A stretch of DNA of 15,007 nt from Mucidula mucida (GCA_015501055.1 JADNYV010000815.1:1-15007), one strand, 5' to 3'; shown: positions 1 through 10,583, counted from the stretch's first letter. Numbers and translations: made by a program. Notes: generated by a model from the letters alone, not told the origin.

Positions 1-428
1 TCGTTAATCTGGGCTACTGTATATCCTGCAACGGAACACGACCGACCGACGGAATTCATATTACCATTCGAAGGTACCTGAGTATCAAGCCAATACGACC
101 GACATGATAGGAGAAGCTCACTTCAACTTTGGCGCGAGAGTGAAATTGTATGGTGTATGGTGAGCCGTTAGAAAGTATAGGAACTCTAGCACAACGAGCG
201 GCAAATCAAAGCGTGTAGAATCGGAATAGAAGCCTGGTAATGTACATGAACAGTGGCGTAAGGCGAAGCTTCATCTGGCGCCCAATAATTCAAAGGGCGC
301 GCCACTCTTATTTTTGGTACAACGGGGCGCTCTGAAAATCGAAGACAGCGGTAGAGGCCTGCTTGGGACTTGTTCAATTATCGTACTATGTACATGAAAA
401 ATACGAATCGTCATATGTAAATGACTCC
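1..428. other. Left flank, no gene recognised
   Basis: This stretch lies downstream of the minus-strand SDR gene. The open frames here are short, have no splice-linked partners and carry no motif I recognise. Part of it is presumably 3' UTR of the SDR gene. I see no tRNA, repeat or mobile element. Confidence 0.5.
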
Positions 429-1818
429 TCATACAACATCAGCCGTCTCCTTCTCGAGGAACGCCCACAACTCCGAGCCTGCCTGCTCACACTGAGCAAC
501 AGGATTTCCCGAAAATAGTCGCGCCCAAGGGCCAAGATACTAATAGGACATCGTGTCAAGTTCACGAAGAGCTCATGCCAAACGAGCATTTACCTTTCCA
601 TCAAAGTCCTTCCCCTGAGTCGGGCGAGGTGCCGGCGTAAAGTTGCGTCAATGCACCGTACTCGGCTGGGTACACGAGCTTGGACTGAAAAAGAGAGGGT
701 CAATGGGAAAGTCCACGAAAGGCTGAGTTGGCATCTCTTACAACAATCTTCTTCTTCCCTCCAGTAAGCGTGCGCTGCAACTCAGTTTGCATTGTCCCTA
801 TGCTTGTGTCAATAATACACATGCATGAAGTGAACAGTAAACAGTGAGCGTACGCACCGGGATTCACAGCTGTCGAAATATGCCCTTGTCCCCATACCGA
901 CGCGCAAGCTCGTTCGAGAATACTGCGGTTCCCTGTGATGCTAGCGTTAGATGGCAGAACGAGTGAGACGACGAGACACGTACAAATTTACTTTGGTTGT
1001 ACAGCGCCTCGAGGCCCAGCTTCTTGCGTTTGGGGCTGTCCTTGAAAGCATCGTAGTCGATCTTTGAAGCTAGTTCGGAGGCAAGGGACGACGTGTTGAC
1101 GATGCGTGCCGATTTCTCGGGGGAGGATGCGGCTCCAGCGAGGAGGGAGGGGAGGATGAGCGTGGTGAAGTAGAATGGACCTGGAAAGGCGTCGAAATCA
1201 ACGCCTCCTTCAAGTTGACGTACAACTAACGGGAACATACCCAAGAGGTTGATATCTAGAGTTTGATCGTATCCATCGTCAGTCAGCTGTTCTTTGGGTG
1301 GTTCCATGACACCGCTGGAAAGAGATCAGTGGGAGTTGGAGATTGAGATACGGCTTCAACGCACGCGTTGTTGAACAAAATATGTAGTTCAGGCTCCTTG
1401 CTAGCCAGAGAGTGTGTTAAATGGAGAAAATCTGCAAGTGTTCAGGCGTACGCTAGGAAAAACTCCGCGGATGCTTTGATGGCAGAAAGGTTGGAGAGGT
1501 TCAGTGGATGAAACAGGGCCACCTTTCCATCGCATTCTGTCGACAGTCTTGCGATGGCGTCGTTGGCTTTCTTCTCATCTCGACAGGCAATGTACACATT
1601 GGCGTTGCGTTTCAAGACAACCTATTATGCATGTATCTGAGTGAATGACTCTCGAAATATAGACGGAGGTGCACGTACTTTGGCCGTCTCATAGCCAATT
1701 CCGGAGTTTCCTCCAGTGATTAGGATAACCTAGGTTTGCCAGAGAGATCGGGCACGTCGTCCGCACTGTACTTGGTGTCTGCTGGGAATTGCTGCTTGAA
1801 GATGGAAATGACGCCCAT
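429..1818 (-). pseudogene. Short-chain dehydrogenase/reductase, nine exons, three frame breaks
   Basis: A classical NAD(P)-dependent SDR of the retinol-dehydrogenase-like fungal type; substrate unknown. Exons on the minus strand: 1818-1679, 1621-1452, 1400-1365, 1314-1241, 1180-984, 932-858, 797-742, 684-594, 539-429. All eight introns are 50-60 nt GT-AG; the one at 1401-1451 has a TTTAAC branch site. Visible motifs in order: cofactor loop TGGNSGIG, NNAG (completed across the intron at 1315-1364), an S-S-L catalytic-serine region, and YNQSK giving the catalytic Tyr and Lys. The C-terminus (YLGPWAR, then ending ETADVV) is intact. Three places lose frame: five extra bases (CCTAG) after DLSGK near 1731-1735, one base missing just after DKGI near 876-880, and one base extra in a GGGG run near 610. 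Exon lengths confirm each shift. It is therefore probably a pseudogene, though the last two sites are homopolymers and could be sequence errors. The start fits the family N-terminus and has a TATA box about 40 nt upstream. Confidence 0.8.
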
Positions 1819-1857
1819 GGTGAAGCAAAGATAGAGAACGATAGCGTTCGCGTCTTG

Positions 1858-1866
1858 TTTATATAC
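1858..1866 (-). promoter_or_regulatory. TATA-like box of the SDR gene
   Basis: The minus strand reads GTATATAAA about 40 nt upstream of the SDR start codon at 1818. Position and sequence suit a core promoter element. No start-site data are available, so the role is inferred. Confidence 0.4.
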
Positions 1867-2046
1867 GCGTACCGTGCTGTAGATTTGGGAACAAGAATGC
1901 GGAACGGGAAATGTATTCGCTCCGAAGGCAGTTCAATTTCAAAGTTCAGTGGGACGCGTTAGCATGGCTGCAGTAGTGCAACGCAGGAGATAGTGAATGT
2001 ATAGCCATATCATTTGCCAGTTTCGTTGGACAAGGGAGATTGAATA

Positions 2047-2108
2047 ATCGTATTTCCGTCAAGGCGAGAGGCAGGAAATCGTATTCCCAAAAGGTCATCA
2101 TATTTCCG
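2047..2108 (+). promoter_or_regulatory. Triple direct repeat in the Utp22 promoter
   Basis: Three copies of a near-identical motif lie just upstream of the Utp22 start codon: ATCGTATTTCCG at 2047-2058, ATCGTATTCCC at 2078-2088 and ATCATATTTCCG at 2097-2108. They start 31 and 19 nt apart, and the last ends about 41 nt before the ATG at 2150. An AAATTTTT run follows at 2126-2133, then a C/T-rich tract up to the ATG. The AAATTTTT run resembles the yeast ribosome-biogenesis RRPE element, but that comparison crosses phyla. Repeated spacing upstream of a ribosome-biogenesis gene suggests a transcription factor array; this is inference. Confidence 0.4.
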
Positions 2109-2149
2109 CTGATCGGTGGCTGTGCAAATTTTTAGCCCTTCCTTCCTTC

Positions 2150-5100
2150 ATGACTGCTAATCTCAAACGAAAACGGGACAACGAGTCCCAGCCAGGGAAG
2201 GTGTGTCTGCTATCAATGGTTGTCTGCTAAATTTTACTCAACTTCCAAGGCGCGTAAAGTCTCTCCAGCACCATCACATGGCACCGAAGAGGAGAGCGAA
2301 AACAGCGAAAATGCAGTTGATGAAGAGGAAGAATGGGGTGGCCTGTCTGCACCGGTGGCGATGGATGTCGACGATGGCCCATCCAGTAGTAAACCGAGCA
2401 AACCGCCAACGGGAGTACAAGTGCGAGAGATGAGAGAGGCTGGAAATCTGTACCGCTCGTCCACATTCAAGATGCAGGTACGTGTTGAATCCTGCTAAAC
2501 TACATTTTTTAAAGCAATTGCCAGATTGATGAATTGCTCCCCAACGTCCGCCCAAAAGAGAAACAAAAGGCTTCTCTTGAACCATTCCTCATGTCCCTCT
2601 ATAAATGCCTCAACAACATTCCCTCATCTCCACCCATTCAACCTCTAGAGGCTGCCCGACCTCTGCTTAAAAAAGGCATCTCTGTTCCTTACTCTATTCC
2701 GCTACCATCTGAAGACTCGAATTGGAAGGTTGCCTTTGAACCGCCGAGCAACATTACTCTCGTAGGCAGCTGGAATAACAAAACCTCCGTAAAAGGAATG
2801 GATGGCAGAAGCTGGGGAGTCGATATTGCTGTTGAAATGCCCGATGTGAGTCTCCCAATTCGCTGCATTAAGTCCGTCCTCATGTCAAGCAGAGTCTCTT
2901 CCAAGAAAAGGATTATCTAAATGGGAGATTCTTCCATAAACGGGCTTTTTATCTCGCAAAAATCGCCGCTGCTATTTCTGGCAAGAAGAGCGGCCTTGAC
3001 GCCGATTGCACTTATCAGTCGCACGCTGACAATCCCCGTCTGACACGACTCGTCGTGAATCCCCATCAGAGCACCTCCAAACTCAAGGCGGACATCTTCA
3101 TTATTCCCGTCCTCTCCCCGACCTCACCCATCGCTCTCAAGCGGCTAGCACCATCTGTTTGCAATGTACATTCATCCGATGCGCGCCCTCCTACTCCCTT
3201 GTATAATACTGCCATCCTTACTGCGTTAACCCCTCCAGCACATCTTCTTGCTGTACACAAGTGGCAGCAAGAGGCTCCCGCATTTACAGACGCGTTATCT
3301 CTCTTACGAGTATGGGCAAATCAGCGCGGGTTTTCCGAAGGTTCCGGGATGCAAGTTCAGGGGTTTGAAGGCAAAGGCCCTTGGTGGACGTCTTTACTCG
3401 GAGTGCTGATAGAAGGAGCAGAAGAAGCCGGGAAATCAAAACGCAAGCCTCTCGGCAGGGGTTTGAGCTCATACCAATTATTCAAAGCGGCTCTTGATTT
3501 CCTCGGTCGGTCGGTTTGCCTTCACTGATCTATTCTGAAAACTCACCATTCATAGGTACACACGATTGGGAGAAACAGCCGGTGTTCGTAAAGACTAAAG
3601 AAGGACACCTTGTACGCTTTCTGTCCCATTCCTATTCTTGGAAACTCATCGCCAGGTAGTATGCTCCGAGCGAGTATGAGGAACACCACTCGGCGGTCTT
3701 TGTCGACTCGTCTTCAAAAGTTAATCTCCTTGCTAATGTTCCAATCGGTTCCCTGGATTTGGTACGTTGCTGGGTATTATGCTTTGGGTGTTCAATTTCA
3801 TTCGTTGACTGTAGCTTCGATACGAGGCTAAGAAAACCCTTAATGTGCTCGCTACCACTTCTTCTCTTGATCCTTTTTCGGAGGCCTTCCTACAAGAACA
3901 GCGTACTCTCTGCACTCGATTCGACGCCGTTATCAGAATAGATTTATCTACGTCCATGTTACATGACATAGACGTAAACGCCATACTAGACCATGGCTCG
4001 CGACATAACGCTCTACTCGCTGCCATGTCCTCCCGCTTGCGACAGGGGCTTGGAAATAGGACTAAAGTTGTGACCTTCCTCCATCCTACACCACCTTCGC
4101 GTCCTCTCTCGCAAGCACTCCCCTCAAATCCCAACGTCCTCTTCGTTGGTCTTGTCTATGATCCAGAGCATGCCTTCCGCCAAGTTGACCATGGTCCTGA
4201 CGCCAAAGACTCCGATCCGAACAACGCAGCTCGGTTCCGTGAGCTCTGGGGAGAGAAGGCTGAACTTCGCATGTTCAAAGACGGCAAAATACTCGAAAGC
4301 GTCGTTTGGGACGTAAAAACCGCCGACGAGAAATCGCACCTGCCTGTGCAGGTTGTGAGACATCTCTTGGATATCCACTTTGGCGTCAAAGAAACACAAT
4401 CGTGGCATTCGTCATACGATGCTTTCATTCGCCTGCCTGAGCCTCTTTCAAAGATGTATGCAGACTCCAAACTCCCAGTAGGTTTCAAAGGCGCGCTCAA
4501 CGCTTTTGACAATCTGGTGAAGAGTATCAAATCTCTGCCAGAAGACGAGCTTCCTCTCCATATTCTCAACTTTACCCCCATCTCTCCTCACCTGCGATAT
4601 ACCAGCTCGTTCAGTCCCGTCCCCCGGCTCTCCTCGCTACCACCAAATGCGTCCTACATCCACCCTATGCCTCTCATAGTCCAATTTGAAAAATCAGCGC
4701 AATGGCCTGACGACCTTCGAGCCATTAAAAAAGTAAAGCTCGCATTCTTTGAGCGCATAGCTGCGAACCTGATGAACGCGGTTGACGGTCTGACAGCTTC
4801 TGTCGTCGTGGGTCACGTAGGAGGCGAGGAGGACGACCCCACCTTGGAAGTCCTGACCGCTGACGGATGGGCGTTTTCTATATACATATGGCATGATCGG
4901 GAGCTGACCTTGCTGAACCGGGTGCTTACGACGGATACGCGGCACATCAATCGTCCTGGGGAGAAAAAGAGAAAGGGGCATGAGTATCACGAGGCGGTGG
5001 CGGCGAAGGAACTCTACCTGCGGCGCTTCATACATAGCCCTCGGCACCACCGCGCCATCTCACAGCTCCACCATGTCTTTGCGTCGTATTCGGGTACGAC

Positions 5101-6106
5101 GCGTTTGGTGAAGAGGTGGTTTGCTGCGCATTGGCTCTTGGGTGGTCACGTTTCGGAGGAAGCCATCGAGCTGCTTTGTGCCTATGTCTTTGTGCGGCCT
5201 CATTGGGAGCGAGACCATGATCAGAATCCTGACTCGTCGTTGGGCGCTCATGTCCCTGCGAGTAAGGAGCGCGGGTTTGCGATGGTGATGGACTTTTTGC
5301 AGAGTTGGAAGTGGGAGGATGGGGTTTTTGTGCATCTGTATGAAAGCAGTGATTCTGAACAAGAGGAGGCGGAGTCGGGCTTTTCTGCGCCTTCGAGTGG
5401 TGTGTGGATGATTAAAACTGAGGTGGACAAGACTGGGAAAGTTTGGACGTCGAAAGGACCGGATGCGATCGTTGCTCGGAGAGTTCAGGTGTTGGCTGCG
5501 GCGACATGGTCGCATTTGAAGACGGTGGAGTGCGATGGAGACAGTGTTCAGGTCAATATCATTATATCTTTATGTGTCACTGATTGACATCTCTCCAGCC
5601 AATATTCACCCATCCAACGGGAAACTACGATTTCCTTGTCGAGCTGGATCCCCTGGTGCTTCCTCGGTACCACCAAAATGTGCATGCCGACCTGTCCTTG
5701 TTGTCTCGCCAACAAGGACGCTACTCAAACCTAAAAGCCGACGACACGCCGATGCGCATCGGATTCGATCCCGCGCAGGCCTTTTTCAGCGATCTACAGC
5801 GGATATACGCGGACACGTTCCGCATATTCTGGGATCCACTTGGGGGTGCCACCTTTGGTGCCGTGTGGGATCCGACGCTGCGCGAACCGAGGCCGTTCAA
5901 GGTCTTGGGAGGATTCTCGAGTGCTCCTCACAATGATAAAGTAATTGACTCTATGCTTCATTTTAATCTATGTACTGATTTGTATATAGGCTGAATCCTC
6001 CAAGAAGAGCAAAGGGAAGGATCTCGTCGTGTTCAACGAGATGGCGGTCTTAAATGAGATCAGTCGAATGGGGAGTGGATTAGTTAAAAGCGTAACGGTG
6101 AAGTAG
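2150..6106 (+). CDS. UTP22: U3 snoRNP-associated protein Utp22 (Nrap/Nol6 family)
   Basis: Nrap-family protein of the 90S pre-ribosome (small-subunit processome), needed for pre-18S rRNA processing in the nucleolus. In yeast it works in the UTP-C module with Rrp7 and casein kinase 2. Nine exons: 2150-2200, 2250-2477, 2525-2845, 2893-3505, 3556-3611, 3660-3761, 3815-5551, 5599-5940, 5990-6106. All eight introns are GT-AG, 47-53 nt. They join in frame to 1188 aa, close to yeast Utp22 (about 1240) and human NOL6 (about 1150). The N-terminus has a basic KRKR patch (residues 6-9), then an acidic, Ser-rich stretch (about 27-45). Family hallmarks include the hexapeptide RVWANQ followed by RG at about residues 339-346, and GSLDL leading across an intron to RYEAKKTL. 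The C-terminal part holds FDPAQAFF and FWDPLGGATFGAVWDP. Nrap proteins have nucleotidyltransferase-like folds considered inactive. No frame breaks. The exon-5/6 intron uses the second of two nearby AGs (CAGGTAG), the only choice that keeps frame. Confidence 0.93.
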
Positions 6107-6378
6107 TGCTCCCTCGTACGTAGATGCCCGAGATCATTCTTAGTTAGGTGGCGCACAGAATACATTCCATCTCAACATTCATCAGAGGCATTCATTTCAT
6201 CCGAGCAATGCATATCTGCCTTACGTAATGTAGCCTTTTGTCCTGCTGAACATGGAACAAAGCACTCAGGTGTGTCCAAATGAGGAACAATTGATGGCAG
6301 TACAAAAGGTAGACCGCGATTTCCCACGGCTCTACACCTTCTGTCTTTTAGCCATCATCATATCATCTATCCTATCCA

Positions 6379-8258
6379 ATGCAGAGTATCGACGTCTACA
6401 TCGATGGAAGCTTTCATCGCGGGGGCAGAGACGCGGGGTCTGGCGTCTGGTGGGGACACAGTGATCCTAGGTACGTCGTTCAGCCGTTCGCGCGCCACAA
6501 TCTGACCTTGCGCAAGGAATATATCTCTCAAATGCCCAGGAAATATCTGGGACAACAACGGAGCTGAGTTATACGTATGTGTCTTTTCTTCTCTTACAGT
6601 TCTTTCAACGCTTATCTCTTCGCCTAGGCGGTCGTCGGCTTCCTAGAGCAGATCGGTGCCACTCAGTCGTGTGACCAAGTTCCTCCTGGTGTAACACACT
6701 TTAACCTGAACACGGACAGCTTCTTCGTGATCATCTGTAAGTTGCCACCCTCATCAACTGGCTTCATCATTCATTCCGCTGCAGCCCTAGATATCTGCCG
6801 CCCCACGTGGAAAAAGTACGGCTGGCGCAATCAGAAGGCTGAGCGCCCGATCGCGTATGAGGGTATGATACGTTATATTGACTCGCTCGTGGAGAACGCG
6901 CGTATGCAGCGGGACGTGCACATCAGCTTCACCTACGTCCCGGCGCACCGAGGTATCACCGGAAACTGTGGCGCCGACTACCTGGCTGGAACGGCTTCGC
7001 GCTACGACGACTCTTGGCCAAAGCGGAGGATCTGGCAAAAACTGGAGTACGACGTGCGAGGCTTTATGGCTACGACGATGCTCGTCCGTGGTGTTCCCTT
7101 GAGTTCGCCGAAACTTATCGAGGTTGGCAAACATATGATAAGAGCTTGGGAGGAAGGCGTCGACCGCCACGGAAGGAGAGTTATGGGTCATGAAGATCCT
7201 TATCGATTGACTGCGAGACCTGCGATATCCGAGACGACCTCAAGCTCTCGACCGACTCCACTGGCGATTCCGTACTCAAGTCCCACGACGACGGTCACGA
7301 ACGTTGCGGATTGTTCGCAAAACGACGAGCGTCTCGCTAGTGCTCGTGCCGTCGCCGAACTTTTAAGCAAACAACTTTCAAGTAAGACTACGAACGAGGA
7401 CGCGAGTGCTGCCGAACCACAACGCATACCAACGCCACCAGCAACTCCCCCGATGTCCCAGAAACGCGCTCGAGCCGATCTCGATCTCGATCTCCAAGAG
7501 GAAGCCGAGGTGGCGAGGTACCTGCACGTCAAAGTTTCAAGACCCCAAAAGCCTTTGTCTCTCGACGCACCTGTGCATTCTTCCAAGGACTGTAACCGCA
7601 CACGAGACCTCCCATATCGAGAGCAACGGAAAATGCTCTCTGCGCGATGTGAATCTCTTTTTCCAGATTTTCTCCATACTAGAGCATTTTGGTGAGTGTC
7701 TTTTAGTTATCAAGTCAGGATGAGTAGAGTTTCTTACTTACCATAGGCCTCAAACTCCCCCCGAGGTAGCGACACTCTGGATCGAGCGTCTTCTTAAGAT
7801 TCTGCCACAGCAAGAGCCCGCTCGTAAGAAACGCAAGCATGACCACTGCGCCCTCCGCGATCACGTCGTCTCTGATTTCACAGCCTTGGTCGCACGACTG
7901 CTCTCGCCCGCCGCCCCGACGCCGTTGAGATTCGTCTTTGTGTGCCGCCACGATGTTCCGCGCGATGTATTGGGCCTGCTTGACTATATCCCGCACTTGA
8001 CTGCGCGCGCCAATGCGAGCGGCGGGAATATCAGACTAATCACGCTTCCGCGAGGATCGAGGCAGAAACTGATTGAGGTCTTGAGTATTACGCCTGAGCA
8101 ACAGGCCCGGGATCTTCCTCTATGTGGCTCTATCATTGCTATTGAGGTGGGGTTTCCTTGACCATGTATATGTCCGAACTTGAACTTCTAAAAAGGATAA
8201 TGCTACTGGGATGTCTCTCCTAACGTCTATTCCAGACTCCTCTTCGTGGTGGCCGTGA
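6379..8258 (+). CDS. RNase H type-1 domain fused to Pop3-like RNase P/MRP subunit
   Basis: Exons: 6379-6470, 6517-6574, 6628-6736, 6785-7691, 7747-8146, 8196-8258; introns 46-55 nt, GT-AG; 542 aa. Residues 1-155 form an RNase HI fold with the full active site: D9 (YIDGS), E48 (GAELY), D80 (NTDS), the conserved His in VPAHRG (H141) and D151 (GNCGADYLA). Such enzymes cut the RNA strand of RNA:DNA hybrids. Residues about 200-350 are Ser/Thr/Pro-rich and probably disordered, with a basic QKRARAD site. Residues about 375-542 resemble Pop3, the fungal RNase P/MRP subunit related to human Rpp38. Matching parts are SLFPDFLHTRAFWPQTPP near the start and IRLITLPRGSRQKL then CGSIIAIE near the end. The two parts share one uninterrupted frame in the 907-nt exon, which is the evidence for a fusion. 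The Pop3 match is from memory of the family pattern. An alternative first exon, 6252-6308, could splice to 6385 across a 76-nt intron. A separate Pop3 gene starting at the internal ATG at 7632 cannot be ruled out. Confidence 0.72.
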
Positions 8259-8425
8259 AGTCTGTCAGAACGTGTTTTCAACAAACACGAAATTATGTTC
8301 ACATGCTTTCTATCTCTTCTTCGCAACATGCTCTCACATTCAACTATACGACAACCAGTACTACTCTATGCTTTATATTAAAGTAGCATTATATTTTGTA
8401 TTGTATGAGTCTAAGCCATGCTTTT
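8259..8425. other. Convergent 3' intergenic segment
   Basis: This 167-bp, AT-rich segment separates the stop of the RNase H-Pop3 gene from the stop of the minus-strand glycosyltransferase gene. It should hold both 3' UTRs. An open plus-strand frame runs through it but has no recognisable features. Confidence 0.5.
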
Positions 8426-9808
8426 TCAACTACTCGACGCGAAATAGTCAACAACATTCAGCATATGTTGCCGCGTAGCCCATGCAGCTTTTCTTCCCTC
8501 TACAATCTGCCTGGTAAAAGAGCTAAAACCCGTCAGACAACCTCATCCACAAAATAACGCGTGAACACACCTCTTTCTCCCACATCCTTCTGCACCGCTG
8601 ATGAACACATCGGCCTTAATTCCTACCAGTTTGTCCAAAATGCCCAGAACGCCCGTGTCCATCGTCCCGATATCCAGTGTCCCCTCTAGATGCCTTACAT
8701 CCAGCCCGGGCTCCGTCATTAGTATGCCCACCGCACGCCTATGATCTTCGCCAAAGTTGCGAAATGTACTGGACTTGGGTGCAAGGTCGCCGCTCTCTTG
8801 TAAGGAGAACGGATAATCGCTGGCGAACCAGACGGTCGAGATTCCAGAGTCATGAATAGCACCCAGAAGGGCGTGCGCGCATGGAACGAGTGCAGATGCG
8901 GGAATGGTTTCCATCCGCCAGTGTACCATGACGTATGGTTTCGGAGGCGCAATCGTCTCGGAAAGACGACGAAGTTCGGGAGAGTAGTGCAAGGGCGTCG
9001 TAGTCGAGAATACGGGATAGCGCAGATCCCAGTTGACGATGAGAACATCCGCTGTCTGCGCGCCGAGAAGACTTGTCAGATTATCCTTTCCTGCGCGTAC
9101 CGGTGAAGAGGGGAAAATATCAAAGTCGGGCATACACTGGGGAAAGTACTCCTTGGGATTTCTGCCAACCAAGATGAGCTGCGCATTCAGTCGGTCGTCG
9201 TCCTCCACCAGCCAACGAAAGTCGTCCATCGTCATCACGCCCTGCAAGCCGCTTGCGTCGTAATACATGTCAAAGGCGTAATCGCGGCACATGCCCAGCC
9301 GACTCTGGCCTACATTGGGAAGGACGAGAATCCTATCGAGCGTGCGCGCGAGCTGGTGCATGTCTTGAAAGTGGATACGTGCCTTGGATTCTTGTTCGCC
9401 GATGTAGCCTGGAATGAGAAACTTTTTGTCCGTAATTGGGATGCGCGTTATAGAGGGCGGCCATGGATTCTTCGCCGCCTTTTCGGGCTTGGTGGAGAGA
9501 TGCGCTAGGAAATCGCGGTATATTGTTGGCACAGGAGGTGATGTTACTGGTATCTCGCGTTTGACGAGAACTTTGGGAGATTCGGTTTCTAGAATGTGTT
9601 GAGGTGGGAGTGTTGATACAGCGATAAACAGTAATAAGGATATGCCGGATAGCACCAACCCAAGTACTCGCAGGATCCGTAAGCGCGGCGAAGGGTCAAC
9701 TTCTGGGAGCCTGGGACTTGGAGTGTCAGATATGTCACAATCGACGCTGGAATCTGGGCTTTGAGGAGAGGAGGACGAGAGCCGCGTCCGTGATCGAAGC
9801 GAGTGCAT
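8426..9808 (-). CDS. Type II membrane protein, O-fucosyltransferase-like
   Basis: Predicted 440 aa in two exons, 9808-8571 and 8510-8426, joined across a 60-nt GT-AG intron. Without splicing, the frame stops at 8543 after CVHALFCG; splicing instead gives RKRQIVEGRKAAW and ends DYFASSS, which suits the family's C-terminus. Topology: a Ser/Pro-rich cytoplasmic tail (1-42), one hydrophobic segment of about 23 residues (about 45-67), then a lumenal domain, the usual plan for Golgi or ER glycosyltransferases. Motifs shared with basidiomycete GDP-fucose protein O-fucosyltransferase-like proteins, as I recall them, are GYIGEQESKARIHF, LARTLDRILVLPNVG, YVMVHWRMET and, near the end, KADVFISG. The VHWRxE element resembles the HxRxE-type donor-binding stretch of O-fucosyltransferases. 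Donor, acceptor and activity are inferred from family resemblance only. An in-frame stop lies just 5' of the chosen ATG, which supports that start. Confidence 0.6.
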
Positions 9809-9984
9809 CGTTCAAGAGAGTGTTGGTACTACGAGGAGGTATTGGAATCGCCAGAGAGTCGACGATGGCATGAATGATGAGCTGTCACTGCATACGATGA
9901 TACGGGTCCGCAATCGATTTAGAGAATCGACAGGCGAGGAAGCGGTTTACCGGCTTACTTGCAATACACGGTGATCGGTATGAT

Positions 9985-9999
9985 GGTGGTGGTGGTGGT
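9985..9999 (+). repeat. (GGT)5 microsatellite
   Basis: Five tandem GGT units follow the sequence TGAT. On the opposite strand they give a short proline run in an otherwise unremarkable open frame. This looks like a simple repeat in intergenic DNA. Confidence 0.8.
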
Positions 10000-10207
10000 G
10001 AAAACGGCGTACGGTCCCGAGATGGAATTGGTGGTACTAGACTACTCGTGATAGGGTTTTTTCCCACGCTACGCGACCTTGAGGAGAGGATTGAGTCGGA
10101 CGTGAACTCATAATTGGCTTCAGAAACAAATGTGCTCTCGATCATCCACACTAGATTGAACATCATATAGTGTCCGCGCTGTCGTTGGCACCTTTCGTCC
10201 ACTCACT

Positions 10208-10443
10208 ATGCTTCTCCCCCTTCAGTCGACAATGTCTTATATCCCTTCGCAAACGAAACTCGGGCAAGCCACCGCCACCCAGATGTGGTCTCCCGAGTCT
10301 CAGTCGGATTTGTTGCCTCAGGCTGAGTCGTCAATCGACAAAAACCCATGAACTTCAATGTCCCGATGCATAAACCCCCGGAAGACTTTTGGGTGTATAA
10401 TCCACAATATACCACCGCGATCCCTGTGGAGGATGATCTCCAG
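10208..10443 (+). pseudogene. Possible decayed short coding fragment
   Basis: A plus-strand frame from ATG 10208 (or 10232) has peptide-like content (MWSPESQSDLLPQAESSID) and ends at the TGA at 10349-10351. A second frame, offset by one base, starts at the overlapping ATG and continues with NFNVPMHKPPEDFWVYNPQY to a TGA near 10443. The overlap lies beside an AAAAACCC run, so one missing base would make the two frames continuous. I do not recognise the product. It may be a remnant of a gene, or chance. Confidence 0.25.
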
Positions 10444-10583
10444 GCCAGACGCTGATTGCATGTAGATTTCGACGTCTAAACGTACGAATGTATTACCCTC
10501 ATTTTGTTTGGGAAGGTGTGTATTCTGAGGGATCGTTCCTCGTGAGATTGGCCCAAGTTCAGAGTTTCGACTCTAGAAACAGA

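Noticed and set aside
1710..1760. A 26- or 42-nt intron ending in CCTAG that would repair the SDR first exon
   Set aside because: 26 nt is too short for these fungal introns, and the 42-nt version would remove the conserved DLSGK segment.
4124..5515. Long minus-strand frames opposite the large Utp22 exon
   Set aside because: They are antisense to a well-supported coding exon, have no motifs and do not join through splice sites.
6727..7695. RNase H domain as part of a retrotransposon
   Set aside because: No reverse transcriptase, integrase, long terminal repeat or poly-A tail is nearby, and the domain is split by several normal introns, so a host gene is more likely.
8259..8480. Plus-strand continuation of the RNase H-Pop3 gene through an open frame to about 8478
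   Set aside because: A 49-nt intron at 8147-8195 leading to a 21-codon last exon ending WWP fits better. The longer frame is AT-rich, looks like 3' UTR, and would run into the opposing gene.
9885..10202. Minus-strand Ser/Pro-rich open frame of 105 codons
   Set aside because: It could be an upstream exon of the glycosyltransferase gene, but an in-frame stop precedes ATG 9808 with no acceptor site between them. Its proline run is just the (GGT)5 repeat.
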